Origin: Meghimatium bilineatum
Taxonomy: Eukaryota > Mollusca > Gastropoda > Stylommatophora > Philomycidae
Assembly (NCBI GenBank): GCA_034231615.1
Contig: CM067309.1
Coordinates: 28,909,860-28,973,859, forward strand
DNA: 64,000 nucleotides
Reading direction: 5' to 3'
Shown here in pieces: positions 46,140 to 57,180 of this stretch. The notes under the pieces were generated by a model. It worked only from the letters and a program-made list of their open reading frames with translations. It searched no databases and was not told where the DNA came from. The position numbers were made by a program, and so were the translations under genes. The number at the start of each line of letters is the position of its first letter. Position 1 is the first letter of the stretch.

Positions 46140-46280
46140 TGTCTAATATCTAGCTAGATAAATGGAAATAGATATATCTGTTATCAATATTTATCAATAA
46201 AATATAATAGATATATCTGTTATCAATATTTATCAATAAAATATAATAGATATATATGTTATCAATATTTATCAATAAAA
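46140..46280. repeat. 39-bp tandem repeat, 3 copies
   Basis: AATAGATATATCTGTTATCA plus ATATTTATCAATAAAATAT, three times with one or two changes. Confidence 0.92.
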
Positions 46281-46379
46281 TATCCTGCAACGAAACAGCG
46301 ACATATGACTACGAATACAATTGTTTATATATTACGTCAACAATTTTCTACCCCTTTCATCGACTTTCAACAAATGACA

Positions 46380-46885
46380 AGAATTGAGGAATCCTTCCTA
46401 GATCCTGCGTAATTATATGTCTCAAAAATGTTGACCGTTTGTCACGTCCACTTTTGAAAATCAGTTATACTTGTGTCCTTGATTAGAGTTCGTAGATGGC
46501 TAATAAGCCTTATTATAGTCGCAAATGTTCTTGGATAGTTTATGCATAGATGGCCACTGTTGATAGTTGTTGGACTACCCGAGACTTTATATAAACTTTT
46601 AGCTATTGAACTACTGCATTCACATCATTTCACATGATGCTGCGCGCCTTATTTCTGTGTAGTCTAATTGAGCACAGTGTAATACTATTTTGTGCAAGTT
46701 CTCCCATGTATTTTGGTCTATTTCAAACGCTTTCAGTGAGGTTTTTAACGAATCATTGGAGCGCTTCCTTTGGCCATCTTGAGAAAGTATGCCGTTCTGT
46801 ATTCTACAGGAAGTATGCCGTTCACCATAGAGAAGAATCTTTGGTAGACGAGACTCATTATCGAAACATATTCCCACATTTCGTG
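46380..46885 (-). pseudogene. LINE-H 3' end, diverged
   Basis: Minus strand: SRLPKILLYGE, LSQDGQRKRSNDSLKTSLKA FEID, aligning with RLPKILLYGELEKG and SQGGQRKRYKDSLKDSLKAF of 16540-17690. The distal C2H2 region can be traced only as DNA (TTATTAGCCATCTACGAACTC). About 370 bp downstream of the host exon, opposite strand. Confidence 0.78.
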
Positions 46886-46904
46886 CACCTAAAGTCAGTG
46901 CGAA

Positions 46905-47330
46905 AACCTTTTCCCTTCGAGCGAATTTTCGTGAATGTGAAACTGACTTGACCTGGGAATGTTTATTTAAAGTGAGGAGAAATTGTACACAGCATTGATC
47001 TCACTGTCTTGTCTGACTCATGTTATACTATTGGTCAGACGAATCGAGACTACAAATGAAGTTTGATGCAATAAACGAGCATAGTTTTCTACGTGTCTCA
47101 CCGTGCTCGATAAGTCCACACCGCGTGCTACAACTCGCCTACATACCCGGTGGACATAAGCGTACATTCACTGAAAATCAGACTTTACTAGCTATGGTTT
47201 CCAAGACCGTCATGTTTTTGTCATATTTTTGTTGACCGTCATAATCCCAGCATGGCATCATCAACTTTATGCCTGTCCAACAGACTCTGAGTCGAGCGTG
47301 ATGCTTGAACACGTCCCAAGCCGAGTTACA
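46905..47330 (+). repeat. repeat X, copy 1 (unknown)
   Basis: About 400 bp alignable with 57181-57565 at perhaps 65%. Shared strings: GTGAGGAGAA, CAGACGAATC/AAGACGAATC, GTGTCTCACC, GTCCACACCGCG, CCTACAT with CCGGTGG, ATCAGACTTT and GTCATG. The frame at 47020 reads WSDESRLQ and later AYIPGG, faintly like the DES-R and GG motifs of Tc1-type transposases, but this is weak. It lies directly 5' of a LINE-H fragment, as does copy 2. Confidence 0.6.
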
Positions 47331-47434
47331 TACTGCGTTACATATTTCACAGTTCAGTGTTGTTGATATTAATTTTCAAGTCAATTTTGGTCAAAACATA
47401 AACTTCATATTATTAAATATAACTGATCTTTATA

Positions 47435-47850
47435 TTAGAAGTTGACAGCTTCATCTGCTCTTTATATTAGAAGTTGACAGCTTCATCTGCTCTTTATATT
47501 AGAAGTTGACAGCTTCATCTGCTCTTTATATTAGAAGTTGACAGCTTCATCTGCTCTTTATATTAGAAGTTGACAGCTTCATCTGCTCTTTATATTAGAA
47601 GTTGACAGCTTCATCTGCTCTTTATATTAGAAGTTGACAGCTTCATCTGCTCTTTATATTAGAAGTTGACAGCTTCATCTGCTCTTTATATTAGAAGTTG
47701 ACAGCTTCATCTGCTCTTTATATTAGAAGTTGACAGCTTCATCTGCTCTTTATATTAGAAGTTGACAGCTTCATCTGCTCTTTATATTAGAAGTTGACAG
47801 CTTCATCTGCTCTTTATATTAGAAGTTGACAGCTTCATCTGCTCTTTAAA
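47435..47850. repeat. 32-bp tandem repeat, 13 copies, essentially identical
   Basis: The unit is AAGTTGACAGCTTCATCTGC plus TCTTTATATTAG. Copies every 32 bp from 47439 are identical by eye, suggesting recent expansion or active homogenisation. Confidence 0.97.
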
Positions 47851-47859
47851 ACACGGTTT

Positions 47860-47965
47860 TGTTTTTTTGTCCGGACGTGGTTTTGAACCTGGCACGCTGT
47901 AACCCGGTGATAGCAAGCAAGCTCTCTATGAAATATGCTACCGCGCTCCTCAGCAAATGTTAGGT
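47860..47965 (-). mobile_element. tRNA-like SINE head or tRNA pseudogene
   Basis: Minus strand: TGAGGAGCGCGGTAGCATAT (A-box region), then CCAGGTTCAAAACCACGTCC (B box GGTTCAAAACC). The spacing of about 45 bp fits a tRNA-like Pol III promoter. No body repeat found elsewhere in the window. Confidence 0.55.
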
Positions 47966-48029
47966 AGATAACATGAAAAATCCGACAGCTTCAGAAACAT
48001 CCGACTATCAAAAACACTCTTATCCACAT

Positions 48030-48290
48030 TTCTACCAGGTTCATATAGTAATTTCTACCAGTTAGACATCTAGTACTTTTTACCAGGTTCAGGTAGTATT
48101 TTTTACCTGGTTCATGTAGTAATTTCTACCAGTTCGTCCATTACTTTCTACCAGGTTCATGTAATACTTTCTACCAGGTTCATGTAATACTTTCTACCAG
48201 GTTCATGTAATACTTTCTACCAGGTTCACGTAATACTTTCTACCAGGTTCATGTATTACTTTCTACCAGGTTCATACATTAGTTATAAAT
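48030..48290. repeat. 23-bp tandem repeat, about 10 copies
   Basis: The unit is TTTCTACCAGGTTCATGTAA plus TAC. Regular between 48140 and 48280, irregular before that. Confidence 0.9.
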
Positions 48291-48739
48291 AAACAAAATA
48301 ACCTATTTATGATAAAATATTCCAAAATCACACGTTTCTGTAAATACATAAAACAACTAAGTTGTCAACAGTTGGGGCCCAGATGACACAGTTCTATAAA
48401 TAAACCAAGAAAGTTTTACTCTACTAGGTTTACAGTCATTTTTTCTCTTATTATTTTGGTCATGTTAAGAGACAGTGAGATATGGATAACATAGGTAAAA
48501 CGTGCAAGATTGAAGGAAAGAGAAACAGAGGCGATAACGTGAGAAAATATTGAACATTTTTACAAACTGGCATGGCACTGAGTCAACAAAAAATATAATA
48601 CATACTACTAGTGATAGAGAATTCTGGAGATCCAAGATCGCCTACTTCAGCCGGCACGGCACCTGATAATTATGACGACTTTACGATCTTATTTTTCAGC
48701 TGATTTTATATTTTTTTGTTTGCCATTTTGAATTTTCCT

Positions 48740-48990
48740 GTTCTATTGTAAATAAACCAATCAACCAAGCTATGGTTCACATAACTTTTCTCTAAATAAA
48801 CCAATCAACCAAGGTATGGTTCATATAACATTTTTCTCAAAATAAACCCAACGACCTGGTTATGGTTCATGTAACACTTCTTTCTAACTACATCAAACAA
48901 CCACGTCATGGCCAAATGGTTCATATGACACTATTCTGTAAATAAACTGAACAACAACTCTATGACAAATTTATAATTATCAATAAACCA
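48740..48990. repeat. degenerate ~50-bp repeat, about 5 copies
   Basis: TAAATAAACCAATCAACCAA, then TATGGTTCACATAAC and TTTTCT, repeated with substitutions and small gaps. Confidence 0.7.
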
Positions 48991-49059
48991 GGGAAGATCT
49001 AACAATGGGTTATATTTTGTGTCTATTAATTATCCCAAGATTTATTATGGTTGATAGCA

Positions 49060-49240
49060 TTCACACTTACCGTTAAGCGTAGGGGTGGGAGCTTCAGTTG
49101 TCGTTCCAGTGCCAGATGTATCGCCGTGGTTACATTAATTCCATGTTTTTTCAAGGTTATCATGATGTTTTCTATCCACTGTTTTCTTGGTCTAACTTTC
49201 ACTTTATGTCCGGATATTCTTTTGTTTTTACATGCTCTTA
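49060..49240 (-). pseudogene. LINE-F 3' end, copy 2
   Basis: Minus-strand frame: ACKNKRISGHKVKVRPRKQW, IENIMITLKKHGINVTTAIH, LALERQLKLPPLRLTVSVNA. Pattern RPRK-x-WI-x-N and the basic tail are typical after LINE RT domains. One open frame to a stop at about 49026. Copy 1 is at 30735-30935. Confidence 0.8.
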
Positions 49241-49245
49241 GTACA

Positions 49246-49405
49246 TCCGAAGACGGCTGTGCTGGGCCATTGTCACAAATAAAACGGCAACACAACGCAT
49301 TTCCATTCTCTGTACTATATTCAACCGGAAATCTTGTAGGACCATTGTCCTGTTACAAGAGAAATCCAGCGGGAGTGTGGGAATGAAAGCTGAAGAAGAC
49401 GAATA
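49246..49405 (+). mobile_element. GAA-tailed 150-bp SINE-like repeat, copy 2
   Basis: GGGCCATTGTCACAAATAAA through CAGCGGGAGTGTGGGAATGA AAGCTGAAGAAGACGAA. Reverse complement of 27485-27640. Starts within a few bases of a LINE-F fragment. No Pol III boxes are evident, so it may be an internally deleted LINE rather than a classical SINE. Confidence 0.7.
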
Positions 49406-49589
49406 TGCTCTTATTGGTATTTGGTTTATCTTATCTAGTTTAATAACCATTGCGGATTTTCTCAGATACTCAATTTCACATATACCGATTTATTTCTGCT
49501 GTGAGACTGTTAAAGACCAAGTTTGATATTGGTGCAGTGTTCTGGTATAAAAATTGTAGGTATTACGTCTTTTGATTTATGTCTTGATC

Positions 49590-49965
49590 TTTGGATAGAG
49601 AAGTAATGGTGAAAGTTGGTAAGTCATTGTATTTGCTTTCTGACATCTTGTTTCTATTTCTCAGTCCAGTCTTCCAATTTCGGAAAAAAATGCTGCCTAA
49701 ATATTTAAACTCTTTGGCTTATTTCACATTGATGTTATCTATTGTTTATCCATTGGTTTTGCAGACTTGCAAATTTTCCATAACATTTGTTTTTTCTATA
49801 TTAACTTTCATGTTGTACTTCAACTATGCTAATATCAATGCATCAATGTCTTTTTGCAAATTTTCCTCATTTGGTATATTAGACTGTGATCTTCGGCAAA
49901 TATTAGTTCGTTGATTTCATTAAGTCGCTCAGAAGGTTTATTTGAAATGCAACCAGTTGTTTTCA
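49590..49965 (-). pseudogene. decayed LINE RT fragment
   Basis: Minus strand: ELIFAEDHS (49920-49890, a degraded F-A-D-D motif C), then after stops a segment with GRLD and EIETRCQKAN (49690-49640), the conserved post-RT phrase of CR1/RTE-type elements. Many stops. The plus-strand 107-residue frame is a shadow. Confidence 0.68.
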
Positions 49966-50084
49966 GAAGTAATAACACAATTACTAAAATAAGAGCGTCC
50001 AGAGCTTCGTCTGAAAGAATGAGTTTCTAATACATAAGAAAAACAAAAAGTAATGCCGGAAAATATTACTTTAAAAATATCTTT

Positions 50085-50740
50085 TCTTCTTCTTCTGCGT
50101 TCAGCATCTGTGGTTATGCTATACCGTCAGGCCTGTCGTCAAGACGAAGTCCGCTGTCTTCTCCAGGTCAGAGCGGCTGCCCCATAGCTTTTGCCTAAAG
50201 TCTGTATCCCTGGCCAGGTCTGCTGTCTCTGCTCTTTGTATGTTGGGCAGTCCAGAAGTATGTATTCAGAGGTCTGGGTTCGGGATCCACATGGACATTT
50301 ATCTGTGTATGAGATCCTTAATCGGTAAAGGTGACCCAACAGTCTGCAGTGGCCTGTTCTAATGCGAAATATTGTGGTCTGTTGGTATATTTGGAGGAGA
50401 TGTATTGCATCATGTTCGTATTCCCCTTCGATTTGTTTCTTCCACTTTGCTGTGTATGTGTTGCGGATTATAGTTTTTGCTTCTCCGTAAGACAGTGGGT
50501 GTCTGTGTTGTTCCATTTCACTTCCTGCCTTTGACAGAGCACCCGCTTTCTCATTTCCCATGATTCCACAGTGTGATGGTATCCACTGAAGGGCAATAGC
50601 TGTTGATTTTTGGATCTGTCTTAGCTCATGTCTGATGTTGTGCAGAAGGCTTTCGTTTCTGTTGCTCTGGATTTATTCCAGTATGGATCTGCAATCTGTG
50701 AACATGGCTATCTTCTTTGGTCTTGGCAGTCCTGGTTCGG
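50085..50740 (-). pseudogene. LINE-G 3' part
   Basis: Minus-strand reading: LQWIPSHCGIMGNEKAGALS KAGSEMEQ (end of RNase H, with the last Asp of KAD replaced by Gly), IFRIRTGHCRLLGHLYRLRI, CPCGSRTQTSEYILLDCP (complete Cys/His cluster), then a tail ACGCAGAAGAAGAAGAAAAG at 50104-50085. The 140-residue frame is open to its end. Upstream, an LFTDCRS-like RNase H segment is visible near 50690, where ACAGATTGCAGATCC codes TDCRS. Confidence 0.82.
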
Positions 50741-51489
50741 TGAAGGCTAAAATAAATAACGAATCAGTCAGAGCAACAGCCTGGCGAACGAGCACTTGTA
50801 ACACATATTTACTAACTCACTATAATCAGTTTGTGATCAGATGGTTCACATCCAATAAATATGATCAAGCATAAAGTTTTAAATGTGAAAAAACACATAA
50901 CACCGAATACGAATGATTTTAATCGCATGGGGCACAAAAGATGATAATCATTGCGTCATGCTTGAAATTTTCTGCTCAAATAATAGTCATTATGACAGAC
51001 AGTAATATATAATTAATAGAAAACAAAGAAATATGTTTAAACAGCAAACAATTCAATTACCCTCAAGCTATCATAGCAGAAGACAAACTATGAATCACAC
51101 AAATTAATTGCGTTGTTTTCTAGAAGAATGCGTAAGAAATAAACCGAAAAATATAGGCCTAGACCACTGCGCAAATCGCTGGCAGTATACGTGAGGAAAT
51201 GAGTTTTAGTTTGTTATACAAAACTAATATTGATTCATGGATGTAAATCATGGACATCGATTAAACGAATATATAAAAAAACCACTTACGTTACATAAAC
51301 GAGTTTTTGGAGGCTAAATTTATGATTCATACCGTGTATAGTTCTGAAATTTAAAAAAAAATAAAGTGTTATAAAATGCATCATTACAAAATCAATGCAA
51401 ACAGAAAATTATTTTAAAATACATTCGAAATTTATTGGATCAATTGTTATTTTAAATAAAGTAATAGAAAATATCGTGATATTAATCAT
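50741..51489. other. no gene seen
   Basis: AT-rich unique sequence; only short frames. Confidence 0.4.
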
Positions 51490-51640
51490 TATCAACTGCC
51501 GTCTCCGCAGCAAATGTAGGCTGCCACCTTCATTTGTCTCTTATTATGGTGATTCACTCTGCTAGACTGTATCATCTTGTGATGTTTTCCTTCCATTTGT
51601 ATCTCTGCGTAACCTTTACTCGCTGCTAATCATCAATTTA
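51490..51640 (-). pseudogene. LINE-B 3' end
   Basis: Minus-strand pieces RRYKWKENIT, YSLAE and the DNA TTTGCTGCGGAGACGGCAGT TGATAATGAT parallel the 1760-2034 copy (TTCGTTGCGGAGACGGCACT TGATGATGAT). Stops and a shift in ~50 codons. Confidence 0.75.
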
Positions 51641-51644
51641 TTAA

Positions 51645-51950
51645 GTAACTACTTCAGGGTGTCATGTCTTTGAAGTAACTACTTCAGGGTGTCATGTCTT
51701 TGAAGTAACTACTTCAGTGTGTCATGTCTTTGAAGTAACTACTTCAGGATGTCATGTCTTTGAAGTAACTTCTTCAGGGTGTCATGTCTTTGAAGTAACT
51801 ACTTCAGGGTGTCCTGTCTTTGAAGTAACTACTTCAGGGTGTCATGTCTTTGAAGTAACTACCTACTTCAATGTGTCATGTATTTGAAGTAACTACTTCA
51901 GGGTGTCATGTCTTTGAAGTAACTACTTTAGGGTGTCATGTCTTTGAATA
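51645..51950. repeat. 30-bp tandem repeat, about 10 copies
   Basis: The unit is GAAGTAACTACTTCAGGGTG plus TCATGTCTTT. One copy has an inserted CTAC near 51862. It contains the short palindrome GAAGTAACTACTTC. Confidence 0.95.
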
Positions 51951-52439
51951 TGTCCTTCATTTTTCTTTTAATTTGTATTTCTATTAATATTTTTCTTTCA
52001 TAATCGATGTTGTCACAACATCTTTGCTTTCTTTCTACGAAGTTTTCCATATACTTCTATATATTAACATCTCAAAAGCATCATTTCTTAATTCTTGCTG
52101 TTATTTTATTAGCCACGTTTCTGAGACATACATTATTGTACAATATATGTAATACTTTATAATTCTCATTTTAGATTGTGTATCATGTGTTTATGTAACA
52201 GTATTTTTCTCATGTCATTGAAAGTACTTTTCTCCATTGATATTATCTATTTTAACTTCTGTTTCGCATCTACCAAATGAGTAAAATATATGTCCAAAAT
52301 ATAAATATAGGTCTACTTTTATGCAGTATCTCTCCATATGTTTGTATATTTAGTGTTTGTTCCCCTTTCATTTTGTTGATTATAATATGTATTTGTTGAA
52401 ATTAAACTCATCGTAACATTAACGATGATTTGACAAAGC

Positions 52440-52730
52440 ATTGGCAGTGTATTGGAAGGAATCCGAAAAGGGAGCAAAGAATAAAGACACCGTTACCAAA
52501 CATGAATATCTTAACATGCGACTAAAGAGGTTTCTGGGATAAAGTTATCGGCCATATCTCACCATGGGTCCAAGTGATGCACAGCCTCGCAGAAAGTAGA
52601 TGTGTCAGTCGATAAGCACAGATATCGCAGCCAAGCTGTAAACCATGATACAACGCAAGACATTCACTGGATTACATCTTGCTCTTCTACGAGAGTTTCA
52701 TAATTAACGCCGAAGAAGAAGATGAAAAGC
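52440..52730 (+). pseudogene. LINE-I 3' end with GAA tail
   Basis: The frame around 52540 reads WDKVIGHISPWVQVMHSLAE SRCVS, then a shift to HRYRSQAVNHDTTQDIHWIT. The pattern (W-D-K, then DR-x-x-WR) is a LINE 3' tail. It ends ATTAACGCCGAAGAAGAAGA TGAA, the same terminus type as LINE-G. The short frame 52679-52864 runs across this tail and is not a gene. Confidence 0.72.
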
Positions 52731-53084
52731 TGGAAGTACCAGACGACATATCAGGGTTGTGCGGTACAATTGATAGAGAAAACGTGCATCTAGAGATGAA
52801 ACACGCCACCTGGCAGGTGCCTGTGTGTGAAATTAAACGCATCAAATGGCAGGTCCTTATGTAGCAGATCCTACTTTCTATCCTACTTGCTCAATGTCCT
52901 TAATTGTACCCCTTCTCTATTTTATAACCTCCATTGTCCTGCCAGGTCAAGATTGACAACTTGAATCTGTTTCAATTGATCCTTAAATATCATATTGTAG
53001 TATATGGATTTTGTTGAGCTTAACGTGAAAGGTTGAATGTAAAAATAGTGTAGGGTAGAATTTTATTTTCACTTCATACTTGTT

Positions 53085-53230
53085 TATGACCTGCACTGTC
53101 ATGTGGTAGAAGAGTTCTCTGGAGACTGCTTTTTTGTGTGCTTCGTATGTGTTTGTTTGTGTTGACTCTTTTATTTTTGTAATCCATCGTTTTCAAAGTC
53201 TACAACTAGCTATGTCTCCATATTATTCTA
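53085..53230 (-). pseudogene. LINE-D 3' fragment
   Basis: GTAGAAGAGTTCTCTGGAGA, then CTCTTTTATTTTTGTAATCC ATCGTTTTCAAAGTCTACA, matches 29090-29200 in the same orientation. Too decayed for a frame. Confidence 0.65.
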
Positions 53231-53355
53231 ATAGTCACAAACTAGTGCGCAGTGTAATAATAATCACAAATTGGGTGTAAATAACAAGTTTGCAGTGAAA
53301 TAATAGTCACAAATTGGGTGTAAATAACAAGTTTGCAGTGAAATAATAGGAAATA
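53215..53355. repeat. ~43-bp tandem repeat, 2-3 copies
   Basis: AATAATAGTCACAAATTGGG plus TGTAAATAACAAGTTTGCAG TGA, two good copies and a diverged one. Confidence 0.85.
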
Positions 53356-53599
53356 ATTTAGTGATATACTTTACTATATTCTGCCCGTATAGGCATGTAC
53401 GATCGAGTCTGGCCGTGAAAAGAACTCCGTTCTTTTCATCATAATAGTATTGTCCAGTAAGTAGCGCATAGCCGTTATATCAGTACTCCTGGGTCATCCA
53501 AGAATGACGAAAAGCACAGGTTCATTGTGGATCATGTTAGTCGTCGTGGAACAGGGTTAGAATTCCAGTGAGTGCTCTACTGTTTGTGGCAGGACGAAG

Positions 53600-53815
53600 T
53601 TTTGATATAGCTGTACAAGCAGCTGTTTTGATATAGCTGTACAAGCAGCTGTTTTACTATAGCTGTACAATCAGCTGTTTGATATAGCTGTACAATCAGC
53701 CGTTTTGATATAGCTGAACAAGCAGCTGTTTTGATATAGCTGTACAATCAGCTGTTTTGATATAGCTGTACAATCAGCTGTTTTGATATAGCTGTACAAG
53801 CAGCTGTTTTGAAAA
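53600..53815. repeat. 26-bp tandem repeat, about 8 copies
   Basis: The unit is TTTTGATATAGCTGTACAAG plus CAGCTG. Each unit holds AGCTGTACAAGCAGCT, a near palindrome. Confidence 0.93.
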
Positions 53816-54534
53816 AAAAGCATCGGCGATGACCATGATAGCTGTCAACACTCTTAGGATTATCTAAATTCCTTGGATATTAAAATGCAGATATACATTT
53901 TCCGAACATGCTCTCGGGTACTTTAAAGTTTCTGCTCTCAATACTGTATCTGGGCATAAAATAGTATTCGGCGTAGATGCCTGAACGATGTGATTAATCA
54001 GAGAACTGCGCAAGTGGAGCAGGTGGGTAACTTCGGAGAATAATAAGTTAGTTTAATCAGCGGGCAATGGATGCTATGAATACTCACGCCCGTACATATT
54101 CTGAGGGAGGCTGTACACCTAATGGATTAGCCCAAAGTGAAGTTCTGCCGGTTCAAAATTAATAATCAATATTCAAAGCGGACTCAACAAAAAACATAGT
54201 GGACAGATTATAATCACGTGACTCAGGCGCCAAAGTTCATTTTCTGTTTTATTGTTCATTTACAGTTTTCAAAGAATAATTAGCATATATGTGTTTTTTT
54301 CCAAAGAATGTCTTTTCACCAGAAATAGCTGCAACGGTTATCAATTTTCATAACACTGATTCCATAGATTAGTCCATGGAATGTCTTGTCGCTTCATTTA
54401 ACACAACATTGACTGCGTGGCACTTATAAAATTTAATGATGTTATGTCTGTTTGATAGCGTTCTGTGAATCGATTTGTCAGACGTTTTGTTATGGGGTTT
54501 TATGCTATTTTTACATCGATAATTCATTTGATAC

Positions 54535-54857
54535 TTGTGTAAGTTTATGTTGTGTAAGTTTATGTTGTGTAAGTTTATGTTGTGTAAGTTTATGTTGTGT
54601 AAGTTTATGTTGTGTAAGTTTATGTTGTGTAAGTTTATGTTGTGTAAGTTTATGTTGTGTAAGTTTATGTTGTGTAAGTTTATGTTGTGTAAGTTTATGT
54701 TGTGTAAGTTTATGTTGTGTAAGTTTATGTTGTGTAAGTTTATGTTGTGTAAGTTTATGTTGTGTAAGTTTATGTTGTGTAAGTTTATGTTGTGTAAGTT
54801 TATGTTGTGTAAGTTTATGTTGTGTAAGTTTATGTTGTGTAAGTTTATGTTGTGTAA
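54535..54857. repeat. 15-bp perfect tandem repeat, 21 copies
   Basis: The unit is AAGTTTATGTTGTGT with no visible variation. Being divisible by three, it keeps one frame open on each strand (CVSLC and HKLTQ repeats) plus a second forward frame (KFMLC). Not genes. Perfect identity points to recent expansion. Confidence 0.98.
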
Positions 54858-54889
54858 TGATGATGATGGTGGCGATCATAATGAACTAA

Positions 54890-55170
54890 GTGATTCACAT
54901 TTCTCCGGGAATTTATGTTACTTTCAGCGCCATATGTGTATTTCTCCTGGCATTTATATTAGTTTCAGCGCGATATGTGTATTTCTCTTGGAATTTATAT
55001 TACTTTCAGCGCCTGATTTGTATTTCTCCTGAAATGTATGTTACTTTAAACGCCTGATTGGTATTTATCCTGACATTTATGTTACTTTCAGTACCTGATT
55101 GGTATTTATCCTGACATTTATGTTACTTTCAGTGCCTTATTGGTATTTCTTCTGGCATTTATTTCTATTA
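54890..55170. repeat. degenerate ~40-bp repeat, about 6 copies
   Basis: TTATATTACTTTCAGCGCCT, then GATTGGTATTTCTCCTGGCA, repeated with changes. Adjacent to the 15-bp array. Confidence 0.8.
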
Positions 55171-55499
55171 TTTTCTTAGGGAAATTTTCGACAGTTTTAT
55201 GAAGTCTCATTTCCTTCTACTGCGTAGGGGACTGCAGTGAATTTCATGTAATCATCAAGCATGATGCAAATTAATGTGTGAATTCTGTCGAGCAGTTCAG
55301 AAATATGTCTTTGGCAAAGGAAGTCATGGTGTGACCTAGCTAACACCACGCCTAAATTCCTTATTTGACTTTTGTGACTTTCATGATAAAATACTAATAT
55401 ATTTCTCTTCTCTATCGAGTCTTGGTAACTGGCGAGTGATTGATTTTTATTAGGAAATATAAGCGTATATTGCCGCATTATTCCAGTGTTAAGGAATCT

Positions 55500-57180
55500 T
55501 GTTATGTTCTTCGTCCATCACAAATGATAATGACTATTTGTTACTTTCACCTTTGAAAATTCAGTTATAATTTTTTCTTTGTTTAATATTTCATAGATTG
55601 CTAATAAGCCCTATTCGAGCATGCTCTTGAGCAGTTTGGGCATGGAATTACCACTGTAGAAGCATTTTTATCTATCCATGATGTTCTAGTCACTCTCCGC
55701 TGTTGAGCTGCAGTGTTTCTCCTGTTTTCACAAGATGATACGCCCTTGTTTACTGTAGAGCGCGATGTAGATCTATTTTGTGCAAGTTCTTCCTATTCAT
55801 ACTTACTATTAGCACAGACAAAACAGAAGTTATATTACAGACGGCGTCTGGTAAGGGCTGTCACGAGTTCTGAATAAAGATAGATTATGGGAGCCACGTC
55901 AAAGGCCTCCAGTAATGTTTTTAACGAGTCCCCGAAGAGCCTCCCTTGGCCACCCCGATATCGTGTACAATTATCCAGCTGACCATAGATAAGCATCTTT
56001 GGCAGGTGATGGTCGTACCAAACGATCTGCCGAGATTCCGTGTCCGCGTCAGAACAGTATCATCACCAGGGACACGGGATCTGTTTAATACAGTGATATT
56101 TTGAATTTTCTCTTGCCCTTTGATGTTCTCAACCTATTTGAGACAAGTTGTGTGAAAGTTACTGAGTTTCATCACATGACGTCTAGACACAAACCATACC
56201 AGCTACATCTATAGCAGCATGTAGCATCACTGGAAGTACGATTGATATGTAAACTTTCAGCTTAGTCTGTAGGTTAATGCCATCTTTATGTCGAACATGT
56301 GTGTACAATCTGCAGAAAGCGCTGCCTGCCCCGGCGATACATGTATGCACCTCATCATGAACATTGGTACTTTGCATTAAATTAAAGTGCTACTTAAGTA
56401 TGTGAATTTGTTCATAATCTACAGTGCTACCCCATCAATATTTCTGCATGTCTCAACATAGCACTTGCCAGACATCGCTTGTAACATGTCTTCTTTTTTC
56501 TCCGTGGTAAGTTTAAAGTTGGTACAAGTCATGTAGAATATCTGTGTAATACTTTATAGGTCAACATTGGAGTTGGCATTTAGGGTATAGTCATCAACAA
56601 ACAGGAGATCGCTGATAGTGCGTGATTTAACTTTGCTTTTTGCTCGAAGCCGCCGACGGTTGAACAATTTTCCATCTATGCGATATATGATGTCTACTCC
56701 CAAGTCTGGATCTCCTAAAGCTTGATTCAACATCGCAGAGAACACGATACTAAATAGGATAGGTGCTTATACATATCCCGTTTTACTTCATGTGAGACAG
56801 TAAAAGTTGCAGATAATACTTCATCATCTTGAACTCTAGCTTAAATTCCATCTTGCTATTGCTGCACCATTGTGATAAATTTATGTGGGCATCCATATTT
56901 TGGCATAATCCTCCACAGCACCTCTCTACTTACTGTGTCAAATGCTTCTGCTAAGTCTATGAATGCCATGTACATGTCACAGTGTCGTTCTTGGAATTAT
57001 TCTTGAAGTCTTCTTTCAGCAAAGATCATGTCAGTCGTTTCACGTTCTTTTCTCAAACCACGTTGGCTTTAGCGTAATAATCCTTCATTAAGATGAGACG
57101 GTTCAAAATGAGTCTGGTAAATATCTTCCCAACGATGGACAGTAGAGAGATATCTCTATGGTTATTTCAGGGCTGTCGGT
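55500..57180 (-). pseudogene. LINE-H, copy with RT core
   Basis: Minus strand from 57180: HRDISLLSIVGKIFTRLILN RL-type start (57160-57090), FAERRLQE, then MYMAFIDLAEAFDTVSREVL (motif A) and YGCPHKFITMVQQ. Motif B is damaged. FNRRRLRAKSKVKSRTISDL is followed by FVDD at 56590-56601 (motif C, the Ala replaced by Val). The thumb segment is INLQTKLKVYISIVLPVML. The distal tail and the C2H2 region (CSNCSRAC, 55640) are degraded. Stops throughout. The best view of the LINE-H active-site region in the window. Confidence 0.86.
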
